This document shows, in pieces, positions 40,272-49,885 of a stretch of DNA of 64,000 nt; position 1 is the first letter of the stretch; each line of letters opens with the position of its first letter. Under the pieces are notes generated by a model. The model ran no database searches and had not been told where the DNA came from. It saw nothing but the letters and a program-made list of their open reading frames with translations. The stretch covers positions 9,713,840 to 9,777,839 of the forward strand of contig NC_065424.1 in the NCBI RefSeq assembly GCF_024362695.1. Reading direction: 5' to 3'. This stretch comes from Pectinophora gossypiella (Eukaryota > Arthropoda > Insecta > Lepidoptera > Gelechiidae). The position numbers and the translations under genes were made by a program.

Positions 40272-40416
40272 GATACCGAGGTCCTGAGTTCGAATCCCGT
40301 TGGCGACATATCAGAAAAATCACTTTGTAATCCCTAGTTTGGTTAGGACATTACAGGGTGATCACCTGATTGTCTGAAAGTAAGATGATCCGTGCTTCGG
40401 AAGGCACGCTAAGCAA
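40272..40416 (+). mobile_element. SINE-A 5' part
   Basis: B box GAGTTCGAATCCCGTTGGCG, body, and the shared core at GATCCGTGCTTCGGAAGGCA; the tail is missing. Confidence 0.78.
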
Positions 40417-40424
40417 GAAATTCA

Positions 40425-40640
40425 AATTCAAAAATATCTTTGTTCAATAGGTAACATAGTTACACTTTGACGACCGTCTCATCCGCCTAAAACTACTGCC
40501 GCTTCTCACAACCTGTATAGCCGGGGAAAAGAAGCTGCGAGAAAAACCTTGGCACACGGCCCTAGACTTTCTTAAAAACATACCTAATACACCTTTGTTG
40601 AGCTTAAGATCAATATTATGCAGTACAAAGCACTCCTCGT
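40425..40640 (-). repeat. LINE 3' UTR (family V)
   Basis: Minus strand: TCTAGGGCCGTGTGCCAAGG, AGCTTCTTTTCCCCGGCTAT, GTTTTAGGCGGATGAGACGG, tail AAAGATATTTTTGAATTTGA. Matches 49115-49322. Confidence 0.65.
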
Positions 40641-40717
40641 CCTCGGAAACCACTGCTTCCGAGAACAACTTAACTAAAATTAAGTAAGTATTCATTCATT
40701 TATCATTATTTATAGGA

Positions 40718-40990
40718 TAATAGAATTGCAAGCAGTATATAAAGCGAAAGTTGATGGTAGAGCTGGCAGAGGAAGACCTAGAAGGACTTACATTGATCAA
40801 ATTAGAGACGTCCTTAAAAAAAGGTTTAGTACGATCTACTCTGAACCGGCGCGGCGTGCGTGTATGAAACGATTGATGAATGTGGAGGAAGCAAGAGAAG
40901 TGTGTCAGGATCGGAGCTAATGGAATTCTATAGTCTCTGCTTACCCCTGTGGGAAATAGGCGTAAGTTTATGTATGTATGTATCCATTAT
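40718..40990 (+). pseudogene. RTE-G LINE 3' end, best copy
   Basis: LQAVYKAKVDGRAGRGRPRR, TYIDQIRDVLKKRFSTIYSE, RACMKRLMNVEEAREVCQDR and a stop: the RTE C-terminus with its GRPRRTYIDQI block. It then has TTCTATAGTCTCTGCTTACC and a (TATG)n tail. It is 5' truncated but intact from here on. Confidence 0.83.
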
Positions 40991-41217
40991 CTAATCGTTG
41001 GCAACTATTAAATCAATATTAAAGTTAAATATCAATCACGTGTTAAATTAGTAGATCTAGGGCGAATAATATCGTTAGTAAAGCGCCATTCAAGGTCATT
41101 ATTACCTTCACCTCTGCATTTACAGACTCAACGGCCATAGTCCGAACCACGGTGAACAGCCACACTTAGTTTTGAAGTCGCAAGGATATGATGATCCGTA
41201 TAGTGCTGTAGCAGAGT

Positions 41218-41385
41218 TCCTTTAAGGCATAAGAATAATACTACGTATAGAACGGCAACTCTCCGCTCCCCACTAGCGACTGAGTTAGGTCCACGTTACC
41301 CTCCTGGGTCTTACTTTAGTCCTCAGTCGTATGGGCGTCAGACGACACACACACAGATGTGCGTGTACGATAACGTCAATGTATA
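41218..41385 (+). repeat. Repeat BB
   Basis: AATACTACGTATAGAACGGC, ACTCTCCGCTCCCCACTAGC and CAGACGACACACACACAGAT; reverse sister at 51120. Confidence 0.68.
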
Positions 41386-41458
41386 ATAATAATAATAAAA
41401 ATAATTTCCGAATACAAACGAATGCTAATTTCCATGTTCATCAATTATTACATTTATT

Positions 41459-41600
41459 ATCAGAATTTGAATTCAGAACTATGTAGGTAAGTACTTTATT
41501 GTGGTGTTTTGTATCACAATTTGAATTCAGAATTAAGTAATTGTTGTTTTGTTCACTAAAAACAACAATAAAGTACTTAATTCTGAATTCAAATTCTTAT
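41459..41600. repeat. Inverted repeat with three arms
   Basis: AATTTGAATTCAGAATTAAG at 41519 pairs with CTTAATTCTGAATTCAAATT at 41578, and a third direct arm AATTTGAATTCAGAACTATG starts at 41464. All carry a GTACTTTATTGTTG-like inner part. It is probably a MITE with a duplicated arm. Confidence 0.7.
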
Positions 41601-41659
41601 GGAAGAGCGATAGTAGATGTGTTTTGTTAATTTACAAAAATAGTATGCCATGTAGGAAC

Positions 41660-41895
41660 TTAACGAGCCGAGATTGACTGGATTGGGCGAATCTCCTTGA
41701 GTTATACTTTTTGTTTTGATTATTTTTTTTTTTGGTTAGTATATTGAAGAATAAAGGCCTCACTATCACAAGCAGTTTTCATAATTTCATCCTAACTTTT
41801 GGTTTTTTTTTTAACTAGACGAGATCCCGAAAATTTTGGATACACATGTTTCCAATCCCGCGGGATCTCGAATTTATGGCATTCCCTAGTTTCTA
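41660..41895. repeat. Repeat AA, short copy
   Basis: GATTGGGCGAATCTCCTTGA, TATTGAAGAATAAAGGCC and CTAGACGAGATCCCGAAAAT; sister of 28049-28550. Confidence 0.62.
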
Positions 41896-42164
41896 TACAC
41901 TGAAATAAGTCTATAGACTTTCAAAGATGGTTTTAATAAGATTTATGAGTCAATAAAAAATATAACAATACTTAAATTAGTGAATGTCTCCACCCAAGGT
42001 TGGTACGACTACCTGTTACACTATTGCAAAATATAATAACATAATCGATGTCAGAATTGATATAAATCTTAAATTGGGTTGGCGATAGTGCAAAAATTTA
42101 CTTACATTTTACTATTATTTATATTATTATTATTATTTGTTATTATTTTTTATGTTTATTATTT

Positions 42165-42318
42165 CTACTCTGGGCGCTATCCCACTCGCGTCAGACAGAG
42201 TACTACGGGGCGGAAGGCAAGAGGGAAACCACTGCCCTATTTTTCCCTAAAAAAGTAGCATGGGGAGTATTTTAAATACTACACCGACAAGATCGTGGCT
42301 CTTAAATTGATGATGAAG
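42165..42318 (+). mobile_element. SINE-H 3' part
   Basis: CGCTATCCCACTCGCGTCAG, GGCGGAAGGCAAGAGGGAAA, end GATCGTGGCTCTTAAATTGA. Confidence 0.75.
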
Positions 42319-42389
42319 ATATTGTGAACTGTGATTAGGTTCGATCCCGGTTGAGTTACTTTAGGCAATGACTTATGGATGATAGATCT

Positions 42390-42560
42390 CATCATAAACA
42401 TTTTCATGTAAAATGAAGTCAAGACGAAATTATAATGATCGCAATGTCAAAAAGATATCAGACCTTATGTAGAGCCAAGCTCTACACGGCCTAACTATAC
42501 AATCTCTAATTTTAGTTAGGCAAAATATAGGCCCGTTTCGTTACTACAAGAACTATGTAA
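42390..42560 (+). repeat. Repeat DD
   Basis: AACATTTTCATGTAAAATGA and GCCCGTTTCGTTACTACAAG; here it runs into SINE-D instead of the LINE frame. Confidence 0.55.
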
Positions 42561-42589
42561 CAGAATGGCAAAAAACAGGTTAAGCTCAT

Positions 42590-42780
42590 TACAGGTTAGG
42601 TCACATACCAGAAAATGCATTTCTCGGGAATGTGGGTTTCCTCACGATGTTTTCCTTCACCGCCGGGCACGTGATAATCATTTACAATCCAAACATGAAT
42701 TCGAAAACAAATTCGACAATCATTGGTTTAGGCCTCAAAGTGAGAGGCTACGTTCTACCAACTGGGCAACCACTGCTCAC
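42590..42780 (-). mobile_element. SINE-D, 5' half with small deletions
   Basis: CAGGTTAGGTCACATACC to GTTCTACCAACTGGGCAACC; the B box is deleted. Confidence 0.77.
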
Positions 42781-43004
42781 AAAATTCGACTTTACGAGTT
42801 TGAATTCATACTTAATTGTTATATTTTTTTAAAGACGTGAATGTCGCTTACCAATCTAAAGCAAGAAAATATTTAATAGGCTGTTGTTGAATTTTGGCGT
42901 AATTCAAAGGCCACTTGAAGGCTTCTGCATTCAAACACGCCAACACCCACAGTCAAGAATTTTGTAACAACACACTCTAAGGTTATTTATTTTTTCGGAA
43001 TATC

Positions 43005-43155
43005 CATTATCCATACTAATAATATTATATATGGGAAAGAGTATGTGTGTTTCTGAATGTTTGTTTGTCCGTCTTTCACGGCAGCGGCAAAACGGATCGA
43101 CGAATTGACGTGTTTTATTTAAATGGAGATAGTTGAAGGGATGGATAGTGACGTA
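43005..43155 (+). repeat. Helitron-like 5' end fragment
   Basis: TCCATACTAATAATATTATA then AACGGATCGACGAATTGACG, the standard start of a lepidopteran Helitron group. Confidence 0.55.
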
Positions 43156-43167
43156 ACTAATGAAATA

Positions 43168-43503
43168 ACTCATAAACTGCCTATATACGTCCCACTGCTG
43201 GGCACAGGCCTCCCCTCAATCAACCGGAGGGGGTATGGAGCATACTCCACCACGCTGCTCCACTGCGGGTTGGTGGAGGTGTTTTTTACGGCTAATAGCC
43301 GGGACCGACGGCTTAACGTGCCCTCCGAAGCACGGAATCATCTTACTTATTCGGACAATCAGGTGATTCAAGCCTGAAAAGTCCTTACCAAACAAAGGAT
43401 AGTCTCACAAAGTGATTTCGACAATGTCCCCATCGGGAATCGACCCCGGACCTCCAGATCGTGAGCCTAACGCTCTAACCACTAGACCACGGAGGCTGTT
43501 CAT
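43168..43503 (-). mobile_element. SINE-B, full length
   Basis: CTGCCTATATACGTCCCACT, core AACGTGCCCTCCGAAGCACG (reverse), head GACCACGGAGGCTGTT (reverse). Confidence 0.88.
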
Positions 43504-43609
43504 GATGAAATAACTAGTGAGTGATCTTCTTCTTTGCGAGTCGATACTTTTTAAGTTTAAGGCTAAGCTGCTTTTTGTCTCTTTCTAACCCCCCACTTCC
43601 CCACTTTCC

Positions 43610-43855
43610 TTCCGGAGGTTCTGGGTTCGATTTCCGGTGGGGACATATCACAAAAATTACTTTGTGGTCCCTAGTTTGGTTAGGACATTACAAGCTAATC
43701 ACCTGATGTTCCGAAAGTAAGTTGATCCATGGTCCCGGTTACTACTTACTGATGTAAGGTCATGTCTGGGGCCTTTGGCGGCTCAATAGTAACCCTGACG
43801 CCAGGGTTGATGAGTTTACTCCATCTCACAACCCACACGATGGAAGGACTTCCCT
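43610..43855 (+). mobile_element. SINE-A with deletions
   Basis: B box GGGTTCGATTTCCGGTGGGG, body, and tail CACAACCCACACGATGGAAG. About 30 bp of the shared core are missing (GATCCATGGTCCCGG) and part of the repeat after ACTGATGTAAG. Confidence 0.83.
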
Positions 43856-44448
43856 AAAATGGAGGGTTGAAGTTTGTATGGAGCATTCCGCAATTTTTAA
43901 GGCAGAATGCTAAATCTTAGTATGCGGACTAACGGTAACACTCATGTAACACTTACTTCATCAAACGGCTAGCTGTTGGAAACACCAACATTACCAACGT
44001 AATTTTGGCTGTCAATTTGACAACCAACTCCTTTTTTATAGCTGTCATAATTTTTTCTATATATATCGAACATCGTTCGCATTGTACTAAAAATTACTTA
44101 TAAAATTATACTTGAAAGTGCTAGTAACAAATCGTTGTTTTCTTCCATCGTACTTCCACCACACATCAGCCCTTCAGCCCAACAGAAGTTGTACACTAGC
44201 AAAGGCGGGTTTTCATAGGATTGAAAATACTGAGTATGAGTTTCAGCAGATTAAAATCAGACAGTGCCAGGAGATTTCGCTAGTAGTAGTGTAGGGATCG
44301 TGAAGGTATTTCAATCCTTCAGAATTTTAACGACATGTTTAATATATTTATATTCGGCCAAAAATGTCGGCTGTTTAGTAATATTATGCTAACTATTATG
44401 GAAATTTTGGCATAGGCAACTATTTCAAAAGCAGGTGAGTAAATACAG
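43856..44448. other. Spacer, no gene recognised
   Basis: A 60-codon plus frame (44112-44294) is unsupported. Confidence 0.3.
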
Positions 44449-44577
44449 GGTGTTAGTGACATCGTAACGAATACTGAGGGGATGATTCAGACCATGATTC
44501 TCAGTTAATATTAGTGGAATTTTTCGTCACAAAATTCATGTTTTTTTTTTTTCAATTATAATTTTCAATTCTTTACT

Positions 44578-44692
44578 TCTCTTCTTCTTCCAGTGCCTGT
44601 CCATTACTGGACGTTGGCCGTCAGCTTTGAGAACTCTTCTCTGTCAGAAGCAAGACGAAACAGCTGTTGTAACGCCGGTCCATTCGCGGATG
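44578..44692 (-). mobile_element. RTE LINE 3' end nested in MITE-L, 8-bp target duplication
   Basis: Flanked by TCTTTACT at 44570-44577 and 44693-44700. The minus strand encodes IREWTGVTTAVSSCF, a stop, QRRVLKADGQRPVMDRHWKK, an RTE-type C-terminal end. Confidence 0.82.
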
Positions 44693-44958
44693 TCTTTACT
44701 ATTGCGATGTAAAATTCCACTTGATATTAACTCAGAATAATGAGCTGAATCATCCCTCTCAGTATTCCCTGCGATGTCAATTACACCCAATACAAGTACA
44801 TACAAGTAGTTTATACAAGTAGGTATAGGTGTTAGTGACACCGTAACAAATACTGAGGGGGATGATTCAGATCATGATTATGAGTTGAAATCATGTGGAA
44901 TTTCCTGTCGAAAAATTCATGAAATTTTTTGGTTTTTTTTTTAAATTAAGTAATTTCA

Positions 44959-45020
44959 TTGTTTTAAGTTTACGCGGTTATTATCATAATTAAAACACAT
45001 AATAACGGGTTCTTACCGTT
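44959..45020. mobile_element. MITE-M fragment nested in MITE-L, 14-bp duplication
   Basis: Flanked by perfect ATTAAGTAATTTCA at 44945-44958 and 45021-45034. The insert holds GTTTACGCGGTTATTATC and ACATAATAACGGGTTCTTAC, the M end. Confidence 0.82.
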
Positions 45021-45490
45021 ATTAAGTAATTTCAGTTCCTTACTTTTGCGACGTATAATTCCACTTGGTATCAACTCAGAATCATGGTCTGAATCGTCCC
45101 TCAAAGTTTTCGTTACAATGTCATTAACACCTTGTAGTCATTTTTCATTTTATCTTGGCCTATTGTAAATGTTTAAGGAATAAGTACCTATTTTTGTGTC
45201 TTCTAAAAGACATTCAAGTAACCAATGATTGTCGAATTTGTTATCGAATTCATGTTTGTCTACCCACCCCATAAGTATTTTGCATGTGAGTTTACGCATG
45301 CGTTGTCAACTCGACGCAGTGACCTTGTCATCTGGTGTCACCTCAAATTGTTTATAATTGTTTCTATGACACGTTAGGTCTAGATGGACGTCGGTTCAAG
45401 GTCATAGCGAGGTGAACTGGTAGCGTATTGATTAACAATTGAGTTCAGATGTCAGGTACAGGTTATAATCTGCATGTAAGAAGGTGGTGG

Positions 45491-45642
45491 TACGGTCACG
45501 AGTACTAATGCGTATACACTTTGCAACTATGTCACATTAACTTTTTTGACAATTGAAACCGTAAGCCTCATTAAATGTCAAATATGATAGTGCGACAGGG
45601 TTCTAAAGTGGTTACTTACATGATATTGCTAATGACTGTACA
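45491..45642 (+). mobile_element. MITE-F, complete
   Basis: GTACGGTCACGAGTA to GCTAATGACTGTAC, diverged subtype shared with 10933. Confidence 0.84.
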
Positions 45643-45664
45643 AGTATCAGGACTGTGGGAATAT

Positions 45665-45708
45665 CCATACTAATATTATGGATATAAATGGGAAAGTGTG
45701 TGTGCGGT
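45665..45708 (+). repeat. Helitron-like 5' end scrap
   Basis: TCCATACTAATATTATGGAT then GGGAAAGTGTGTGTG, cut off by SINE-A. Confidence 0.5.
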
Positions 45709-45710
45709 CT

Positions 45711-46033
45711 GTTCTTCTATCGTGTGGGTTGTGAGGTGGATTACCAACCTTATCAACCCTGGTGTCAGGGTTACTATTGAGCCACCAAAGGCCCCTGACA
45801 TGAGTCATATAACTACTACGTACTTACATCAGTAACCAGTAACCGGGACCAACGGCTTAACGTGCTTTCCGAAGCACGGATCGTCTTACTTTTTGGACAA
45901 TCAGGTAATCAGCCTGTAATGTCCTAACCAAACTAGGGATCACAAAGTGATTTTTGTGACATGCCCCACCGGGATTCGAACCCGGGACCTCCGGATCGTG
46001 AGCCTAACGCTCAACCACTGGACCGCGGAGGCA
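45711..46033 (-). mobile_element. SINE-A, full length, well preserved
   Basis: Tail TTCTTCTATCGTGTGGGTTG, shared core, B box (reverse) GGGATTCGAACCCGGGACC, head GGACCGCGGAGGC (reverse). It is the cleanest tRNA-like promoter in the window, with an A box TGGTTGAGCG and a perfect GGGTTCGAATCCC B box. Confidence 0.91.
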
Positions 46034-46037
46034 TGGT

Positions 46038-46073
46038 TTTAAAGTGTATACATATTAGTACTCGTGACAGTAC
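46038..46073 (-). repeat. MITE-F left-end fragment
   Basis: AAAGTGTATACATATTAGTA and CTCGTGACAGTAC. Confidence 0.65.
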
Positions 46074-46361
46074 ATGTTTACGCACCTTTCCCGACGTACT
46101 TGTAAACATATTTTTAGACGTACTGTACATAACACCTTTTAAAAATCAATCAATAGACAATACATAATCATCGACAATTCATTAACATTGTTAAAGCGGC
46201 ACGTACCGACTTGACAGGTATTGACAGAGTCGCGCAGTGACCTTGTACTGGCGCAGTCACAATACATAGCTAAACTAAACAAGTTTATATAACACCGTTG
46301 TGGTTTTTCCTCTATTGGTCATCGTAGTCGGTTAAGCAGAACAGGTGACAAATAGTCACGA

Positions 46362-46460
46362 ATTGTAACCAGTGCCGTTCCCGGGAATGTTTCCAGAATA
46401 TTCCCGTTGTAAACTCTTTAATAGTAAGGGCACTGGCTGCTTTTCTTTTTTCAAATTGTT
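46362..46460 (+). repeat. Repeat CC copy
   Basis: GCCGTTCCCGGGAATGTTTC, AAACTCTTTAATAGTAAGGG and GCTGCTTTTCTTTTTTC match 7728. Confidence 0.6.
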
Positions 46461-46737
46461 CTTAGATAGATACTTACAAAAATCCCTCACTCTCTTATCT
46501 CTTTGTTTAGAGATAAGCTTACCTGTACTATCTGTTTTCTTTGTATGTTCCTTGTTCTGTTTTATTGTATACAAATAAATAATAATAATTAAACACTTTA
46601 TTGCACACAAATTTACAAAACAATAAATATATTTAAATAACAAAAAATAAATATCATAAAAAATATAATAAATAATATTTTTTTTATTATTAAAAAATTG
46701 TGACCTGTTTTAAAAATTAAATGTTTCAAAGTAGAAT

Positions 46738-46875
46738 ATTTAAATAATAAAACAAACTTTATTGAGCACAATGGTTTCAAGATACATTAATAAGGACAAC
46801 AGATAGAGAAAAGCACAACAAGCGGCCTTATTGCTCATGCACCAATTTCTTCCAGGCAACCTTTGGGTACAGTAA
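46738..46875 (-). mobile_element. LINE 3' UTR (family J)
   Basis: Minus strand: GGTTGCCTGGAAGAAATTGG, GCAATAAGGCCGCTTGTTGT, tail CAATAAAGTTTGTTTTATTA. Confidence 0.72.
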
Positions 46876-46883
46876 AATTTTAT

Positions 46884-47060
46884 ACATTGTTTTACGTTTA
46901 CGCGGTTATTTATGGATCTACCTACTCCACTCCAATCTCATCAGTCATCCCGTGATCATGGCACTTGCAACAGTGTCGAAATATCGGGAGTCTCATATCC
47001 CCATTTTAAACGCGGTAAGAACACGTTATTAAAGAAGAAAGAAAGAAAGAAAGTGTTTTA
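46884..47060 (+). mobile_element. MITE-M-related copy with (GAAA)n interruption
   Basis: TTACGTTTACGCGGTTATTT, CAGTCATCCCGTGATCATGG, CATATCCCCATTTTAAACGC; an AAGAAAGAAAGAAAGAAAG run sits where the end GTTATTATGTG should be. Confidence 0.65.
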
Positions 47061-47077
47061 ATTACAGTAAAAAAGCG

Positions 47078-47150
47078 CCTTTTTACTGCCGGGAATGTTC
47101 CCAAAGCAGGAATATTCCTGGGGCCGGCACATCTCTAACTGTAACGTCTT
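47078..47150 (+). repeat. Repeat CC fragment
   Basis: TGCCGGGAATGTTCCCAAAG and GGAATATTCCTGGGGCCGGC. Confidence 0.5.
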
Positions 47151-47264
47151 GAGATGGATTCGTAATGGCCTTGGTTGGACTTTGGATGTTTACTTTTTCA
47201 TTTAATTTTCCATCTAGTATTTAGATAATTGTCTTTTTTTCTCTTGTATTAGAAGTAAATAAAA

Positions 47265-47609
47265 GCCATGGTGGCCCAGTTGGTAGAACGCTTGCCTCTC
47301 ACTTTGAGGTCGCAGGTTCAAATCCAGCACAGCCCTAACCTAAACCAATAATTGTCGAATTTGTTTTCGAATTCATGTTTAGGTCATAAATGATTATCAA
47401 CGTGCTCAACGGTGAAGGAAGTCATCGTGAGGAAACCCATATTCCCGAGAAATGCATTTTCAGAGGTATGTGACCTAACCTGTATTGGGCTGGTTTTCCC
47501 TTCGCGGGTTGGAAGGTCAAACAGGCAGTCGCTTCTATAAAAAACCGGACCTGTCAAATCTTCAGGTTAGGTACGCGGACCCTGTGAAAAACAGGATAAT
47601 GCTAGGAAG
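47265..47609 (+). mobile_element. SINE-D, full length
   Basis: Head AGCCATGGTGGCCCAGTTGG, CGCTTGCCTCTCACTTTGAG, B box AGGTTCAAATCC, body, end GGATAATGCTAGGA. Confidence 0.89.
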
Positions 47610-47667
47610 CTCTAGGAGTAAACAAAAAAAGGATCTAGTATGCGTTCAGTTTCTTAAATAGAAAAAT

Positions 47668-47926
47668 ATAAGGTGTTAGTGACATCGTAACGAATACTTT
47701 GAGGGATGATTCATGAAAGTTTTGTACTCATGTGTTACGTCTGATTGTAGAAATTTAGTTCTGTGTGATAAAGTACTTAGATTTGATTTGATTTGAAAGT
47801 TATAGTGTCTTTTTTCATTATCTTCACTTCCATACTTCGGCGACGGAAAATTCCAGTTGATATTATCTCAGAATCATGGTCTGAATCATCCCCCTGAGTA
47901 TTCGTTACGATGTCACACAACCTGTA
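47668..47926. mobile_element. MITE-L carrying a LINE 3' end
   Basis: AGGTGTTAGTGACATCGTAA at the left and ACGATGTCACACAACCTG at the right. Most of the left arm is lost beyond the insertion. Confidence 0.75.
47722..47793 (+). mobile_element. LINE 3' end nested in MITE-L, 8-bp target duplication
   Basis: Flanked by TGAAAGTT at 47714-47721 and 47794-47801. Ends GATAAAGTACTTAGATTTGA plus TTTGATT, a (TTGAT)n tail as in family I. Confidence 0.82.
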
Positions 47927-48185
47927 TATCGTTGTTTTATATTGAAAACCTCAAAAAAGTGCTGTTTTGAAAAAAAGAACACTTTCTACTGGGAATCTTA
48001 ATCTATTTACAAATCTTACATTCGATGGGGTGGTCCTGAAAGCATAACCAAAGAGGCTCTCATTACCACACAAGGAATCGAACCAGTTGTGTGCTACATG
48101 CGGTAGTTTAATGTGTAGCATTGCATATGCAAGCATACGCCACCCATGCCGGGTTGTGCCAGATGCACACCGACCGACCGATTAA

Positions 48186-48342
48186 AGGCCCAGCCGGGTG
48201 TGACAACCGCGCCGCGCGCGACGCGAATTATATTGAGCGCTTCGACCAATAGCCGTCTGACGTCCATCTACGTAGATAGCATTCGTATCGTTTATTGGTT
48301 CAAGCGCTCGATATGAATCGGTTGTCATGCAGACCCGGCAGT
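48186..48342. mobile_element. MITE-R, palindromic copy
   Basis: Arms AATTATATTGAGCGCTTCGA and TCAAGCGCTCGATATGAATC with ACCAATAGCC/TTTATTGGT next to them; ends GTGTGACAACCGCGCC and GGTTGTCATGCAGACCC. Confidence 0.77.
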
Positions 48343-48408
48343 TGCTATTACGTCAATCTAAGTGCACAAAAATGTCTCGACCCTGGGCGCAAGAGAGCCG
48401 TATTTAAC

Positions 48409-48610
48409 ATACATACATACATCACACCTATTTCCCACCGGGGTAAGCAGAGACTATAGAATTCCATTTGCTTCGATCCTGACACACTTCTCTTGCTTCC
48501 TCCACATTCATCAATCGCTTCATACACGCACGCCGGTTCAGACCGAGAAGGACTTACGATGACCAAATTGGGGATGTCCTTAGAAAAGGTTTAATACGAT
48601 CTACTCTGAA
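48409..48610 (-). mobile_element. RTE-G insertion with inverted 5' part and 11-bp target duplication
   Basis: The 3' end is on the minus strand (48409-48542) with its (TATG)n tail at the left. The upstream part is on the plus strand (48540-48610), joined at a shared AGA. Both are flanked by CCGTATTTAAC (48398-48408 and 48611-48621). Confidence 0.88.
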
Positions 48611-48835
48611 CCGTATTTAACGCTTGATTTCGGCACATCACTAATCACGAACGAACCTTCGTCCGACTTCCCCCTGTGTGAATCACGCGCAACAAAGCAA
48701 AACTCATTGTCTGTATGTCATTGTAATGTGATGAGTCGTTTGCAGATGCACGATGCAGGACTGCTTCCTACATTGCTAATGGAGGAATGCTAAGTATGCG
48801 ACTTGTTAATTATACCTACAACAGTTACTTAAGTC

Positions 48836-48915
48836 ATTGTGGTTCACCGGCTTGCTTCTCAAACGGGGAGCGCCGGTTCTAACCCCAAAACTGGACATGC
48901 ACCAATGAGTTATAG
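48836..48915 (+). mobile_element. SINE-P head
   Basis: TTGTGGTTCACCGGCTTGCT, TCAAACGGGGAGCGCCGG and CATGCACCAATGAGTTATAG. Confidence 0.75.
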
Positions 48916-48942
48916 ATATATGTTGACATTGACATTCAGAAT

Positions 48943-49322
48943 TTGCCTTTCAACAGTTTTAAGACAGTAGTCAAACAAAAACTTTACAAAAAAGGTTATT
49001 ATAAAGTTAGTGATTATTTAGAAGATATGAATGCATGGGATTAACTGTCTGAGAACTGATATTAGGCAGCTAAATTACTCAATTGTATATCTATATTTTA
49101 TGTTTATTTTTACTTTTTTTAAAGAACGTCTAGGGCCCTGTGCCGAGGTTTTTCTTGCAGCTTCTTTTCCCCGGCTGAGAAGGTTCTGAGACAGGTTCTG
49201 AGACAGGTTGTGAGAAGCTGCAGTAGTTTTAGGCGGATGAGACGTTCGTTATGTAAAATTGACGATTCAAAGTGTACTTAACTATGTTACCTATTGAATA
49301 AAGATATTTTTGAATTTGAATA
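48943..49322 (+). mobile_element. CR1/Jockey-type LINE C-terminus plus family V 3' UTR
   Basis: FKTVVKQKLYKKGYYKVSDY, LEDMNAWD and a stop. Then ACTGTCTGAGAACTGATATT, then TCTAGGGCCCTGTGCCGAGG (family V) with a short tandem duplication TTCTGAGACAGG, tail AAAGATATTTTTGAATTTGA. It may be one element or two abutting. Confidence 0.66.
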
Positions 49323-49344
49323 TGTGGGATATGGAGAGTGTTGC

Positions 49345-49465
49345 ATCTGACAGAATACTGCGGGGCGGAAGGCAAGAGGGAAACCACTGCCCTATTTTTC
49401 CCTAAAAAGTAGCACGGAAAATGCTGCACCGACAAGAGCATGGCTCTTTAATTGATGATGATGAT
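49345..49465 (+). mobile_element. SINE-H 3' end
   Basis: GACAGAATACTGCGGGGCGG, GCACCGACAAGAGCATGGCT and a GATGATGATGA tail. Confidence 0.76.
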
Positions 49466-49817
49466 AGAAATAACACGTGATGTTTTAAATATCTTTACTC
49501 CTTATGTTTTAACAGAAGCCTCTAACCCGACCGACATCGCACCAAAGACTCGCTTTTCTTAGTTTTTATAAACTGCCTTACGTCCCATTCATTAACCATC
49601 CTCCTTTCATACCATAAACAATCAAATCCCCATTCATTACCCTTCCATAGTATGTTCACTTTCCTACATAATATATTTTGTTTCAACTAACCTCTGTTCA
49701 TTTTGTAGAAGTTATTATAACTATTGTACCCTACCTCAAACATAATTATGCCGTCTTTCTTTTTTTTATATAAGTATTATTTCTGATATAAAAAAAAAAT
49801 TTTGATTATTTTTTGAA
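49466..49817. other. Spacer, nothing recognised
   Basis: No gene or repeat family was seen. Confidence 0.3.
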
Positions 49818-49885
49818 CACAGTTGTCTCGACCGTCATAGACGGCGATACGGCTCACCACATATGACTTTGGTCTAACAGAAAGA
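49818..49885 (+). repeat. SINE-P fragment
   Basis: GTTGTCTCGACCGTCATAGA, CGGCGATACGGCTCACCACA and GGTCTAACAGAAAG. Confidence 0.7.

Larger units (their letters stand above)
44449..45138. mobile_element. Tandem pair of MITE-L, each carrying its own insertion
   Basis: First unit 44449-44793, linker with AAGTACATACAAGTAG, second unit about 44827-45138. Each palindrome is interrupted near its centre (44578-44692 and 44959-45020). Confidence 0.8.

Noticed and set aside
45965..46033. Functional tRNA gene in the SINE-A head
   Set aside because: A and B boxes are good, but acceptor and anticodon stems do not pair and the same sequence heads many SINE-A copies.
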